Below, piece after piece: positions 33,744 to 44,160 of a stretch of 64,000 nt of DNA (the first letter of the stretch is position 1; every line of letters begins with the position of its first letter). The position numbers were made by a program, and so were the translations under genes. Where the stretch lies: assembly GCA_050011815.1 (NCBI GenBank), contig JBEKIJ010000006.1, positions 62,001 through 126,000 on the forward strand. Reading direction: 5' to 3'. The notes beneath the pieces were generated by a model. The model ran no database searches. It was not told the origin of the DNA and saw nothing but the letters and a program-made list of their open reading frames with translations. The DNA is from Chersky-840 sp050011815 (lineage in GTDB: Bacteria; Actinomycetota; Acidimicrobiia; Acidimicrobiales; UBA8190).

Positions 33744-34742
33744 TCAGCGCCCCCGGCTCGCAGACACGAGGTCCCCCACACCTCCCAGTGCCCGCAGGAG
33801 ATCGTTCAGATGCGTGCACGAGGCGATCCCGGTCAGCTTCTCGGGCACCACCCCGGCCAGGCTGCGCAGCTCGGACCCCACCAGCGCCCCCACCGCGTCG
33901 GCGGCGGCGGGACACTCGGGGAAGGGGAGCACCCGGGGCTCGGCCACCACCGACCCCACCCTGCCCCGGGCCCCGGTGACCGTCACGGCGTACTCGTGGA
34001 GGACGACCTCCTCGCCCCCGCCCTCGCCCACGGTGTCGCGGAACATGGCCCAGATGGAAAAGGTGTCGTCGCCGCCGACCTGAAGGTCGATGCACCGCCG
34101 CCGCCGCATGGTGTCGAGCGCCAGCGGCTCGATGTGGTGCCAGGCCTCGGGGTCGGTGCCGCTCGGGACGGGAGCCGGGGGGCAGTCCTGCATGGGCACG
34201 CCCTGGCCCGCGGCCGTGCTCTCGACGGCGGTGCCCCCCCGGCGCCACCCCGAGCACAGGTCGGTCATCCGGTCGAGGGCCCCGGTCGGCATGAGCGACC
34301 CGGGATGGTGCCCGTCGCGGCGCGCCATCCGCATCAGCCCGTATCCCGAGATGAGGGCGGCGGCGGGCATGTCGTCGAGGACCTGGCGCAGCAGCGACCC
34401 CGCCTCCGCCTCCGGCACCACCTCCTCGAGATGGCGCCGGAACCCGCCCCCGGCGCGCGTCCCGATGAGGGCCCCGGTCCACGGCGCGGCGGGGGAGGTC
34501 TCGAGGCTCTCGAGGCGTCGGGAGATGTCGAACCCCGCCGTGACATGCACCTCGGCCACCACCTCGGCATCGTCGGGGCCGACGGTCTGCAGGTCGCGGG
34601 CGGCACCCTCCATGGCCAGGGGCGAGCTCCACTCCCCGCGCGGTCCCACATCGACGTGCATGGTCCGCCGCACCGAACCGGGCACCCGGGCCGGGACGTC
34701 GGTCAGCGGGTCGCGCAGCGCCACCGGTGTGCCCTCGGTCAC
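33744..34742 (-). CDS. DUF2889-like protein
   Basis: A 332-residue protein with the C-terminal motif SCTHLNDLLRALGGVGDL and the strand-rich segments RRRRCIDLQVGGDDTFSIWAMFRDT and EYAVTVTGARGRV. These agree with DUF2889, a family often found beside lipid-catabolism genes in actinobacteria and proteobacteria. Two repeats of a similar fold are possible. No catalytic role is known. GTG start with an upstream TAGCGT -10 box and no ribosome-binding site. It is divergent from the Ltp2-like gene at 34832, sharing palindrome site 5. Confidence 0.78.
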   Translation of the reverse strand: MTEGTPVALRDPLTDVPARVPGSVRRTMHVDVGPRGEWSSPLAMEGAARDLQTVGPDDAEVVAEVHVTAGFDISRRLESLETSPAAPWTGALIGTRAGGGFRRHLEEVVPEAEAGSLLRQVLDDMPAAALISGYGLMRMARRDGHHPGSLMPTGALDRMTDLCSGWRRGGTAVESTAAGQGVPMQDCPPAPVPSGTDPEAWHHIEPLALDTMRRRRCIDLQVGGDDTFSIWAMFRDTVGEGGGEEVVLHEYAVTVTGARGRVGSVVAEPRVLPFPECPAAADAVGALVGSELRSLAGVVPEKLTGIASCTHLNDLLRALGGVGDLVSASRGR

Positions 34743-34748
34743 AGGGCC

Positions 34749-34754
34749 ACGCTA
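34749..34754 (-). promoter_or_regulatory. -10 box TAGCGT for an apparently leaderless transcript
   Basis: Read on the minus strand, TAGCGT lies 6 bases before the GTG of the DUF2889 gene, with no Shine-Dalgarno sequence. Confidence 0.45.
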
Positions 34755-34770
34755 CCGTTACCCGCGTTCT

Positions 34771-34786
34771 CCGACGCCGGCGTCAG
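34771..34786. promoter_or_regulatory. CTGAC-N6-GTCAG-like palindrome (site 5, one base changed)
   Basis: CCGAC-GCCGGC-GTCAG has a T-to-C change in the left half, but its central 12 bases are a perfect palindrome. It lies between the divergent DUF2889 and Ltp2-like genes. Confidence 0.62.
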
Positions 34787-34831
34787 GGTTCTCCGGCGCC
34801 GGGTGCGACCGGTCAGAGTGAAAGGGACCTC

Positions 34832-35983
34832 ATGGCAAGACGGGTGGCGATCGTGGGCGCGGCGCTGTCGGACTGCGGCCGCGTGGACGACAAGTCGGCG
34901 TTCGAGCTCCATCACCAGGCCACGAGCCGCGCCCTGGCCGACGCCGGGATGGCCCGCACCGAGGTCGACGGGTTCATGTCCCACGGGACCGGGGCCCTCC
35001 CCCCCATCGAGCTGGCCGAGTACCTGGGCATGGCCAACCACATCGACTACATCGACTCCACCGGCGTGGGCGGGTCGTGCTGGGAGATGTTCCTCGAGCA
35101 CGCCGTGGCGGCCATCGCCCAGGGCCAGATCGACACCGTCCTCCTCTCCTACGGCTCCACCTCCCGGGCCGACCTCAAGCGCAAGTTCCGCACCGCCAAC
35201 CTCTTCTTCGGCAACCGGGGGCCGATCCAGTTCGACGCCCCCTTCGGCCACACCCTCATCGCCAAGCACGCCATGTCGGCCCGCCGCCACATGCACGAAT
35301 TCGGCACCACCATCGAACAGCTGGCCGAGATCGCCGTCTCGGCCCGCTACAACGCCGGGTTCAACCCCGACGCCTACTACCGCGACCCCATCACCATCGA
35401 GGACGTCCAGTCCTCGAAGATGATCGCCGACCCCTTCACCAAGCTCCACTGCTGCATCCGCTCCGACGGCGGCGGGGCCATCCTCCTCACCTCCGAGGAC
35501 CGCGCCCGGGACTGTGCCAACACCCCCATCTGGGTCCTCGGCACGGGCGAGGCCATCTCCCACACCACCATGAGCGAGTGGCCCGACTTCACCGAGTCCC
35601 CCTGCGTCCGCTCGGGCGCCAAGGCCTTCGGCCAGGCCGGCGTCACCCCCGCCGACATCGACGTGGTGGAGGTCTACGACAGCTTCACCCTCACCGTCCT
35701 CCTCACGCTGGAGGGCCTCGGCTTCTGCAAGAAAGGCGAGGGCGGCGCCTTCGTCGAAGGCGGCACCCTCCGGGTGGGCGGGGCCCTGCCCACCAACACC
35801 GACGGGGGCGGCCTCTCCTCGTGCCAACCCGGGATGCGCGGCATCTTCCTCCTCGTCGAAGCGGTGAAGCAACTGCGCGGTGAGTGCGGCGACCGTCAGG
35901 TCAAAGACGCCAAGCTCGCCGCGGTCAACGCCACCGGCGGCTGGATCTCCTCCACCGGCACCGCCATCCTGGGACGCGAGTAA
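34832..35983 (+). CDS. Ltp2-like thiolase-fold protein
   Basis: A 383-residue thiolase-fold protein closely matching the Ltp2 aldolase signature: tyrosine Y282 in VEVYDSFTLTVLL, LGFCKKGEGGAFVEGG, PTNTDGGGLSSCQPGMRGIF and VKQLRGECGDRQV. The nucleophilic cysteine of thiolases is missing. Family knowledge points to retro-aldol cleavage of a CoA-linked tertiary alcohol in side-chain degradation. Unlike the protein at 15214 it has no DUF35 gene beside it, so its partner must be encoded elsewhere or be shared. ATG start after AAAGGG. Confidence 0.87.
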   Translation: MARRVAIVGAALSDCGRVDDKSAFELHHQATSRALADAGMARTEVDGFMSHGTGALPPIELAEYLGMANHIDYIDSTGVGGSCWEMFLEHAVAAIAQGQIDTVLLSYGSTSRADLKRKFRTANLFFGNRGPIQFDAPFGHTLIAKHAMSARRHMHEFGTTIEQLAEIAVSARYNAGFNPDAYYRDPITIEDVQSSKMIADPFTKLHCCIRSDGGGAILLTSEDRARDCANTPIWVLGTGEAISHTTMSEWPDFTESPCVRSGAKAFGQAGVTPADIDVVEVYDSFTLTVLLTLEGLGFCKKGEGGAFVEGGTLRVGGALPTNTDGGGLSSCQPGMRGIFLLVEAVKQLRGECGDRQVKDAKLAAVNATGGWISSTGTAILGRE

Positions 35984-36021
35984 CCGTCGCCCCCATCACG
36001 GGCGCGGGATAAGAGCGCGGA

Positions 36022-36429
36022 TCAGAGACTGCGGTCGCCCCGGACGGGGCGGACGCTCCCCGGGGCGGCCCCCCGGCTCCCCACCCGGACCGGGCCGGGC
36101 TCCGTCTTCTCCACATCGGGCAGGCCCTTCTCGACCGCGGCCCGGGCGGCCACGGCGATGGCCCATCCGGGATGGTCGACCCGCAGGTAGTTCTGGGGGC
36201 CGACCCGCGCCGGCCGGCCGAACTTCCTGAGCATGCCCAACCGGACCAGCCGCTCGAGCTCCTTGGCGACCTCACCCGACGAGCTGTAGGAGACACCCAC
36301 GGCCGCCTCCGACTGGTTGAACGCGTCGGGGCGGGCTTCGGCCCACAGCAGGACGCGCAAACGGATGCGCCGCCCGAACATCTGGTCGCCGTACTCCGAC
36401 AGCGCCTCTTCGTCCACCGCTCGTCCCAT
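36022..36429 (-). CDS. Winged-helix transcriptional regulator
   Basis: A 135-residue DNA-binding protein with a winged helix (RRIRLRVLLWAEARPDAFNQSEAA, then SYSSSGEVAKELERLVRLGMLRKFGRPARVGPQNYLRVD). The order is that of MarR/ArsR-like or IclR-like N-terminal domains, but no ligand domain follows, only a basic, proline-containing tail. ATG start after GAGAG. It lies downstream of the aldehyde dehydrogenase. Two copies of TTGTAGT at 36441-36447 and 36544-36550 in its upstream region could be contacted by it. Confidence 0.7.
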   Translation of the reverse strand: MGRAVDEEALSEYGDQMFGRRIRLRVLLWAEARPDAFNQSEAAVGVSYSSSGEVAKELERLVRLGMLRKFGRPARVGPQNYLRVDHPGWAIAVAARAAVEKGLPDVEKTEPGPVRVGSRGAAPGSVRPVRGDRSL

Positions 36430-36470
36430 TGCTCTCTAGTTTGTAGTGAGCAAAAACTCCCATGCCAAGG

Positions 36471-36495
36471 GGTCGAGAGAAACACCTCTCTGACC
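36471..36495 (-). terminator. Hairpin downstream of the aldehyde dehydrogenase gene
   Basis: GGTCGAGAG and CTCTC(T)GACC can pair around AAACAC with one bulged base. On the minus strand a T5 tract follows about 14 bases later, which is further away than in a canonical terminator, so termination of the CoA ligase-ALDH transcript is only a possibility. Confidence 0.4.
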
Positions 36496-36559
36496 AGGAG
36501 CGTTACGAGAGGACCGGCCGGCTCGGGGCCCTGAATCACAAACTTGTAGTTCGCGTGCC

Positions 36560-38037
<1,478 letters not shown>

Positions 38038-38041
<4 letters not shown>

Positions 38042-39561
38042 GTCGTCTCCCCTCCGCCGGCCGTAGCCGGTTGCATCCGCTCTTCGCGCAGTCTGGTCTT
38101 GAGCACCTTGCCGTTGGGCTCGCGGGGCAGCTCGTCGACGAACTCGAGCGTCCGGGGCAACTTGAAGTCGGCCAGCCGGCCCGCCAACCGGGCGGTGAGG
38201 GCGTCGCCGTCGCGCCGCGCCCCCGGGCGCAGTTCCACCACGGCGTGCACCTTCTGGCCCATGCGCTCGTCGGGCAGGCCGATCACCGCCGCGTCCACCA
38301 CGTCCTCGTCCTCGATGAGGGCCGCCTCGACCTCGGCCGGATAGATGTTCACGCCCCCGCTGATGATCAGGTCGGTCCGCCGGTCGGCGAGGAAGAGGTA
38401 GCCGTCCTCGTCGAGCCGCCCCATGTCGCCGACGGTGAAGTAGTCACCGTGCCAGGCCGACTCGGTCTTGTCCGGCGCGTTGTGATACCGGAACCGCTGG
38501 GCGGGGAACGACGACACGTAGATCATCCCCACCTCGCCGGTGGGGAGGTCGTTGCCCTCGTCGTCCACGATCCGCACCGACAGGCCCGGGAAGGGCCGGC
38601 CCACGCTGCCCGGCTTGGTGAGCCATTCCGCCGGCGAGATGACCGACGCCATCCCCTCGCTGGCCCCGTAGTACTCCCACACCGTGTCGGGGGGGAAGAC
38701 CTCGATGATCCGGCGCTTGACCGGCACCGGGCACGGCGCCGCGGCGTGCAGGACCTTCCTGACACTGGACCGGTCGTAGGACTTCCAGTCGGCCTCGAGG
38801 ATGCGGATGAAGTTGGCCGGGACCATCTGGGCGGTGGTGACCCGCTCCTTCTCGATGAGGGCCAGGCACTCCTCGGAGTTCCACCGGACCATGATCACGA
38901 CCGAGCCCCCCTCGCCCAGGCTCATGAGGGCATAGGCGCTGGGGGCCGTGTGGTACATCGGGCCGCACATGAGATGGACGTCGTCGGGACCGAAGCCCCA
39001 GAACGAGGCGAAGGGGTTCGGCGGCGTGTCACGGGCCGGGGCGGGGGCGGGCCGGGCGATGCCCTTGGGCCGCCCCGTGGTGCCCGACGTGTAGGTCATG
39101 GCCACCACCGGGGTGCCGAGGAACTCCCCGGTGGGGGGGTCGGCCCGGCCCGCGGCGATGGCCTTCGCCAGGGCCGGCTCGTTGACCGAGATCTCGGGGA
39201 CCCCGGCGGAGGCCGCGGCGGCGACGGCCACCGGCGACCCGTCGTGGACGAGGAGCGAGGCGCCGCAGTCCTCGACGATGTAGGCGACCTCCCGCTCGGT
39301 GAGCCGGGTGGAGATCGGCACCACGAGGGCGCCGAGGCGCGTGACGCCGTGCCACACCGCGAAGGCGTCGGTGGAGTTGCCCGTCATCACGGCCACCCGG
39401 TCTCCGGGATGCGCGACGTAGGGCGCGCACGCGTGGGCCACGGCGTTGGCGGCCCGGTCGAGCTCGCCGAAGGTCATCCGCCTCTCGCCGAACACGAGCG
39501 CGGTCCGGTCGGGGTCGACCCGGGCGACGGTGGCCAGTCCCCGGGGCGCGTCGGCGTGCAT
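38038..39561 (-). CDS. Acyl-CoA synthetase (AMP-forming)
   Basis: A 507-residue adenylate-forming ligase with all catalytic elements: P-loop MTYTSGTTGRPKGI, YYGASEG, VGDMGRLDEDGYLFLADRR, IISGGVNIYPAEVE and the catalytic lysine in EPNGKVLKTRLRE. It should activate the acid produced by the downstream aldehyde dehydrogenase. The ATG at 39561 is preceded by a TACACT -10 box and no ribosome-binding site. It is divergent from an amidohydrolase gene, with palindrome site 6 between them. Confidence 0.93.
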
Positions 39562-39568
39562 CGGGGGG

Positions 39569-39574
39569 AGTGTA
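39569..39574 (-). promoter_or_regulatory. -10 box TACACT for an apparently leaderless transcript
   Basis: On the minus strand TACACT stands 7 bases before the ATG of the CoA ligase gene, and the C-run between them contains no ribosome-binding site. Confidence 0.55.
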
Positions 39575-39595
39575 GGACCGCGGCCCGACCTGTGC

Positions 39596-39611
39596 CTGAC
39601 ACGGACGTCAG
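39596..39611. promoter_or_regulatory. CTGAC-N6-GTCAG palindrome (site 6)
   Basis: CTGAC-ACGGAC-GTCAG, flanked by C and G to give arms of six bases, lies between the divergent CoA ligase (39561) and amidohydrolase (39656) genes and abuts a TATGAT -10 box at 39615-39620. Confidence 0.78.
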
Positions 39612-39614
39612 GTA

Positions 39615-39620
39615 TATGAT
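39615..39620 (+). promoter_or_regulatory. -10 box TATGAT
   Basis: TATGAT begins 3 bases after palindrome site 6 and 41 bases before the amidohydrolase ATG, giving a short leader that carries a GGAGGAG ribosome-binding site. Confidence 0.55.
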
Positions 39621-39655
39621 CGCCAGGCCGCCGAGCACCAAGGGGGAGGAGCGCG

Positions 39656-40936
39656 ATGCAAGCCGAAGATCTCATCCTTGTGAGCGTCGACGACCACGTT
39701 GTCGAGCCCCCCGACATGTTCGATGGCCGGGTGCCGGCCAAATGGAAGGACCGCGCCCCCCGCATCATCCACAACGCGGACGGCACCGACGTGTGGTCCT
39801 TCGAGGGCAACCTCATCCCCAACGTGGGGCTCAACGCCGTGGTGGGCCGGCCCCCCGAGGAGTACGGCATCGAGCCCACCTCCTTCGAGGAGATGCGCCC
39901 CGGCTGTTACGACATCCACGAACGGGTCCGGGACATGAACGCCAACGGCGTGCTCGGGTCGATGTGCTTCCCCTCCTTCGTCCAGTTCTGCGGGCAGCTC
40001 TTCGCCCGGACCGAGGACAAAGAGCTCGCCATCGACATGCTGCGGGCCTACAACGACTGGCACATCGAGAGCTGGTGCGGCGCCTACCCGGGCCGCTTCA
40101 TCCCCCTCTCCATCCCGCCCATCTGGGACCCCGAGCTCATGGCATCCGAAGTACGGCGCGTGGCGGCCAAGGGGGCCCATGCCGTCACCTTCTCGGAGAA
40201 TCCCTCCAAGCTGGGCTGGCCCAGCTTCCACTCCGATCACTGGGACCCCTTCTGGCGCGCCTGTGAGGAGGAGGGCACCGTCGTGTGCCTGCACATCGGC
40301 TCCTCGTCCCAGCTCGCCATCACCGCGCCCGACGCCCCCTTCGACGTGCTCATCGCCCTGCAGCCGGTGAACATCATCCAGTGCGCCGCGGACCTGCTCT
40401 TCTCGCCGGTGCTGCGCAAGTACCCCAACCTCCGCATCGCCCTGTCCGAGGGTGGCATTGGCTGGATCCCCTACTTCTTGGAACGCGTCGACTACGTCTA
40501 CCAGCACCACCACAAGTGGACCGGCCAGGACTTCGGCGACATGCTGCCCAGCCAGGTCTTCAAGGAGCGCATCGTCACCTGCTTCATCGACGACGCCTTC
40601 GGGGTGGAGAACCGCCGTTTCCTCGAGCTCGACAACGTGTGTTGGGAGTGCGACTACCCCCATTCGGACTCCACCTGGCCCAACGCCCCCGAGATCGCCA
40701 TGAAGTACCTGGCCGGCGTGCCCGACACCGACGTCAACAAGATCACCCACGAGAACGCCATGCGGCTCTTCCGCTACGACCCCTTCGCCACCCGCACCCG
40801 GGAGTCGTGCACGGTGGCGGCCCTGCGGGCGGAGTCGGCCGACGTCGACACCTCGATCCGGCCCCGGCGCCACACCGGCGAGCGCAAGAAGATCCTGGCG
40901 GCGGACCTCGGCCGCTTCGCCGAAAAACAAAACTGA
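39656..40936 (+). CDS. Amidohydrolase-2 family metal-dependent hydrolase/decarboxylase
   Basis: A 426-residue enzyme. D12-x-H14 (SVDDHVVEPPDMF), strand-5 histidine in VVCLHIGSSS, glutamate in LSEGGIGWIPYF and strand-8 aspartate in WECDYPHSDSTW are present. NVGLNAVVG and EEMRPGCYDI link it to the paralogue at 10134. A charged C-terminal extension (about 45 residues) is specific to this copy. A strong GGAGGAG site precedes the ATG. It is followed 31 bp later by a thiolase-like gene, with which it probably forms an operon. Confidence 0.9.
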   Translation: MQAEDLILVSVDDHVVEPPDMFDGRVPAKWKDRAPRIIHNADGTDVWSFEGNLIPNVGLNAVVGRPPEEYGIEPTSFEEMRPGCYDIHERVRDMNANGVLGSMCFPSFVQFCGQLFARTEDKELAIDMLRAYNDWHIESWCGAYPGRFIPLSIPPIWDPELMASEVRRVAAKGAHAVTFSENPSKLGWPSFHSDHWDPFWRACEEEGTVVCLHIGSSSQLAITAPDAPFDVLIALQPVNIIQCAADLLFSPVLRKYPNLRIALSEGGIGWIPYFLERVDYVYQHHHKWTGQDFGDMLPSQVFKERIVTCFIDDAFGVENRRFLELDNVCWECDYPHSDSTWPNAPEIAMKYLAGVPDTDVNKITHENAMRLFRYDPFATRTRESCTVAALRAESADVDTSIRPRRHTGERKKILAADLGRFAEKQN

Positions 40937-40967
40937 CCCGACCCCGGCAACCCCCGGACCGCTGACG

Positions 40968-42491
40968 ATGGATTGGACGCGCGTCCCCGTGGTGGTCGGT
41001 GCCGGCCAGGTCACGAGCCGCGAAGAGGACCCCGCCGCTGCCCCCGACCCCTTCGCCCTCATGGAGGACGCGGCCCGGCGCGCCGTGGCCGACATCGGCA
41101 CCAGCACCGGTGCCGGGTCATCGGCCGGCACCGTGCTCACGGACCTGACCCATCTCTTCATGGTCCACTCGTTGTCGCTGCGCCACGGCGACCCCGCGCC
41201 CGAGCTCGCCCGCCGCCTGGGTGCGACCCGGGCCGAGGCGCGCTGTTCGGGCATGGGGGGGTCGATCCCCCAGTGGCTCGTCAACCGGGCCGCCGAGCTG
41301 GTCGCGGCGGGGGACCGGCCCCGCGTCCTCATCGCCGGCGCCGAGGCCCTGGCCACGCGCCGGCGCGCCCGGAAGCAACAGGTGGAGCTCGACTGGCCGA
41401 CATCCGAGGGCTGGCCCGACACATGGCCCCCGCTCGAGCCCGACGTGGGGCTGCACCCGGTGGAACGCACCCACGGACTGGCCCAGGCCACCGCCATGTA
41501 CGCGCTGGTGGAGTCCGCCGTCGCCCACGGTGCGGGCCACGACCCCGCCACCCACCGCGCCGCCATCGGCGACCTCATGGCGCGGTTCAACGCCGTGGCC
41601 GTGGCCAACCCGGTGTCCTGGTTCGCCACGCCCCGCGACGCGCAGGAGATCATGACGGTCACCCCCGACAACCGCATGATCTACTCGCCGTATCCCAAGT
41701 ACGTGAACGCCGTGATGGACGTGGACATGGGCGCGGCCATCGTCGTCACCGACGCCGCGACGGCACAGGGATGGGGACTGGGCGTCGACGAGGTCGCCTA
41801 TCTCTCGGGATGGGCCGACGCCCATGATCTCTGGTACCTGTCGGAACGACCCGTGCTGCACCGCTCCCCGGCCCTGGCCGAGTGCGCCCGACGGGCGCTC
41901 GACTCGGCGGGCATCGCCATGGACGACGTGGAGGGCCTCGACCTCTACGCCTGCTTCCCGAGCTCGGTGGAGGTGGCCCGAGACAGCTTCGCCATCGCCC
42001 CCGACGATCCCCGCCCCCTCACCCTGACCGGCGGCCTGCCCTATCACGGCGGCCCGGGCAGCAACTACGTGACGCACTCCATCGCCAACACCATGCACTG
42101 GCTGCGAGACGGTGGCGGCGAGCACGCCCTCGTCCACGGGAACGGGTACTACCTGACCAAGCACTCGGTCGGGGTGTACTCGCGACGGCCACCCGCCGAA
42201 GCGCCCGAGCCGCCCGAGAAGCTCCAGGAGTACATCGACGGCCTGGCCGACCCGCTGGTGGTGGAAGCGTCGGTGCAGGAGCCGAGCACCGGGACCGTCG
42301 TGGCCTACACCGCCCCCTTCGACCGCGAGCGCGGCCCGCAATCCGCCATCGGCCTCGTCGATCTGGATGGACGGCGCACCGTGGCCTTCGCCGACGACGC
42401 CCTCACCGCCCACCTCCTCGCCCACGACGGCGTGGGGACTCGCGTCGTGGTCGGTTCCTCGGACAAGACCAACACCATGCGCGGCGCCTGA
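40968..42491 (+). CDS. Thiolase-like protein (acetyl-CoA acetyltransferase family, extra C-terminal domain)
   Basis: A 507-residue protein in which an N-terminal thiolase-like core (VPVVVGAGQVTSR, GAEALATRRRARK, PYPKYVNAVMDVDMGAAIVVTD, GLPYHGGPGSNYVTHSIA) is followed from about residue 405 by an OB-like additional domain (VVEASVQEPSTGTVVAYTAPFDRERGPQ). This matches type 1 thiolase-like proteins of actinobacteria. The canonical cysteine is not evident (ARCSGMGGSIPQWL), whereas the nucleophile-like region CSGMGG may be relevant. The activity is uncertain. Confidence 0.83.
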   Translation: MDWTRVPVVVGAGQVTSREEDPAAAPDPFALMEDAARRAVADIGTSTGAGSSAGTVLTDLTHLFMVHSLSLRHGDPAPELARRLGATRAEARCSGMGGSIPQWLVNRAAELVAAGDRPRVLIAGAEALATRRRARKQQVELDWPTSEGWPDTWPPLEPDVGLHPVERTHGLAQATAMYALVESAVAHGAGHDPATHRAAIGDLMARFNAVAVANPVSWFATPRDAQEIMTVTPDNRMIYSPYPKYVNAVMDVDMGAAIVVTDAATAQGWGLGVDEVAYLSGWADAHDLWYLSERPVLHRSPALAECARRALDSAGIAMDDVEGLDLYACFPSSVEVARDSFAIAPDDPRPLTLTGGLPYHGGPGSNYVTHSIANTMHWLRDGGGEHALVHGNGYYLTKHSVGVYSRRPPAEAPEPPEKLQEYIDGLADPLVVEASVQEPSTGTVVAYTAPFDRERGPQSAIGLVDLDGRRTVAFADDALTAHLLAHDGVGTRVVVGSSDKTNTMRGA

Positions 42492-42539
42492 CGGCGCTCG
42501 GTCAGGACCCGGCGAGCGACCGCGGGGTTCCCGGGGCCG

Positions 42540-42731
42540 TTACGCCTCGAGGGACAGGGCGTGCTCGGGACAGTTCTCCACGCCGTTGCGCGCCTCGTCC
42601 TCGTGCCCGGCGGGGACCTCGTCGACCAGGAGCACGCAGTGCCCGAGGTCGTCGGAGTCGAACAGCGCGGGCGCCAGGGTGTAGCAGCGGCCGTGCCCCT
42701 GGCACTGCGCGGTGTCGAGCCGGACGCGCAT
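42540..42731 (-). CDS. [3Fe-4S] ferredoxin, P450-associated
   Basis: A 63-residue ferredoxin with C10-x5-C16 (CQGHGRC) and C54-P (ENCPEHAL), the three-cysteine pattern of [3Fe-4S] ferredoxins that pass electrons to bacterial P450s. A fourth cysteine, C32, is not in a cluster motif. It starts 9 bp after the P450 stop, so the two are co-transcribed. No ferredoxin reductase is encoded in this window. Confidence 0.9.
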   Translation of the reverse strand: MRVRLDTAQCQGHGRCYTLAPALFDSDDLGHCVLLVDEVPAGHEDEARNGVENCPEHALSLEA

Positions 42732-42740
42732 GGCTCGGGC

Positions 42741-43931
42741 TCAGCCCGCGGGCGGGAATTCGATCGGCAGGGTGGTGAGCGAGCGCAGGCCCGGCGTGTA
42801 CTCGAGCACGGTGCCGGGCTTGAGCCAGTAGTCGGGGATCCGGCGGTGGAACTCCCGCAGGGCCACCCGCAGCTCCACCCGGGCCAGGTGCGACCCCAGG
42901 CACCGGTGCACCCCGCCCCCGAAGGCGAGATGGGGGTTGGGGTTGCGACGGAGGTCGACGGTGTCGACCCCGGGATGGGCGGCGTCGTCGGTGTTGGCCG
43001 AGCCGATGAGGAGCATGACCTGCTCGCCCGCCTTGACCGGGCATCCCTCGTACTCGACGTCCTGGGTGACCACCCGGGGGACGGCGGGCACCGGGCTCTC
43101 CCAGCGCAAGAGCTCCTCGACGGCGGAGGGGATCGCCGTCTCGTCCTCGACGAGGAGGCGACGCTGCTCGGGCTCCTGGGCCAGGTAGGCGAAGAAGCAG
43201 TCCAGGGAGTCGGTCACGGTGTCGAGGCCGGCGATGATGAACAAGAAGCAGATGTCGAGCACTTCCTCGTCGGTGAGCCGGATCCCGTCCACCTCCTTGG
43301 CCATGATCTCGCCCAGCAGGTCGTCCTTGGGCGTCTCGCCCCGGCGCTTTTTCACCTCGGCGTCGAAGTAGGCGTAGACCTTCTCCCCCGCCGCTTTGCG
43401 CGCCGGAGCCTGCTCCTCCATCGTGAATCCCGGAGGCCGGATGATGTCGTCCTTCACGGCCAGGAAGAGGTCCAGGTCCTCGAGGGGCAGCCCCATCATG
43501 CGGAGGAACACCCGGCAGGGCAGGGGGACGGCGAACTCCTCGTGGAGGTCGCAGGAGCCCCGGGCCGCGAAATCGTCGACGAGCTCCTTCACGAGACCGA
43601 CCACCTCGTCCTCGAGCAGCGCCATCTTCTTGGGGGCGAAGAGGGGGTCGAGGATGCGGCGGTACTTCACGTGCTGGGGGGGGTCGATCATGAGGGGGAT
43701 GAGGGGCCGGATGTTGCCGAGGTCCATGGGCACTTCGCTCCAGCAGAACAGCGCCGACTTCCGCAGGGCGTCCTCGACGTGCTCGCGGCGGGTCAGCAGC
43801 GTGAACATGTCGTCGATCCGCAGAACCGCCGTTTCGCGCAGTGAGCGGGAGATTGCGCGCGGATCGTCCGACGAGGCCAGATCGGCCACCATCCCGGCCG
43901 ACGTGCCCGTCGACTCTTCTTCAGCCTGCAT
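42741..43931 (-). CDS. Cytochrome P450
   Basis: A 396-residue soluble P450. The heme-thiolate loop is FGGGVHRCLGSHLAR (cysteine near residue 344), the I-helix oxygen-activation motif IIAGLDTVTDS has aspartate-threonine, and the ExxR motif is EELLRW. The ATG at 43931 has AGGAG upstream. It probably hydroxylates a hydrophobic substrate in partnership with the following ferredoxin. Two tandem CTGAC palindromes lie about 120-150 bp upstream. Confidence 0.95.
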   Translation of the reverse strand: MQAEEESTGTSAGMVADLASSDDPRAISRSLRETAVLRIDDMFTLLTRREHVEDALRKSALFCWSEVPMDLGNIRPLIPLMIDPPQHVKYRRILDPLFAPKKMALLEDEVVGLVKELVDDFAARGSCDLHEEFAVPLPCRVFLRMMGLPLEDLDLFLAVKDDIIRPPGFTMEEQAPARKAAGEKVYAYFDAEVKKRRGETPKDDLLGEIMAKEVDGIRLTDEEVLDICFLFIIAGLDTVTDSLDCFFAYLAQEPEQRRLLVEDETAIPSAVEELLRWESPVPAVPRVVTQDVEYEGCPVKAGEQVMLLIGSANTDDAAHPGVDTVDLRRNPNPHLAFGGGVHRCLGSHLARVELRVALREFHRRIPDYWLKPGTVLEYTPGLRSLTTLPIEFPPAG

Positions 43932-44047
43932 TCGCACTCCTCTCGCACCGGGCTCCGGTGGCGCTTCGGACCGAGGTGTCGTGCGAATCACCGAGGACGT
44001 TCGATGTCACCACGCCCACCGCCCCTGGCCGGCAACGTTAGCGTTTC

Positions 44048-44063
44048 CTGACGCAAATGTCAG
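44048..44063. promoter_or_regulatory. CTGAC-N6-GTCAG palindrome (site 7)
   Basis: CTGAC-GCAAAT-GTCAG, about 117 bp upstream of the P450 start. The centre is 18 bp from that of site 8, roughly two DNA helical turns, so two dimers could bind on the same face. Confidence 0.75.
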
Positions 44064-44065
44064 CC

Positions 44066-44081
44066 CTGACATCGGCGTCAG
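44066..44081. promoter_or_regulatory. CTGAC-N6-GTCAG palindrome (site 8)
   Basis: CTGAC-ATCGGC-GTCAG, two bases after site 7. This is the only promoter in the window with a tandem pair of these sites. Confidence 0.75.
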
Positions 44082-44160
44082 GCCGCCACCCCCACGCCGG
44101 GCCCAACCTGGGGCGAGCGCGGTGTGCACCCGGGATGACGCTTTGGGTGGTCAGGGCGGG

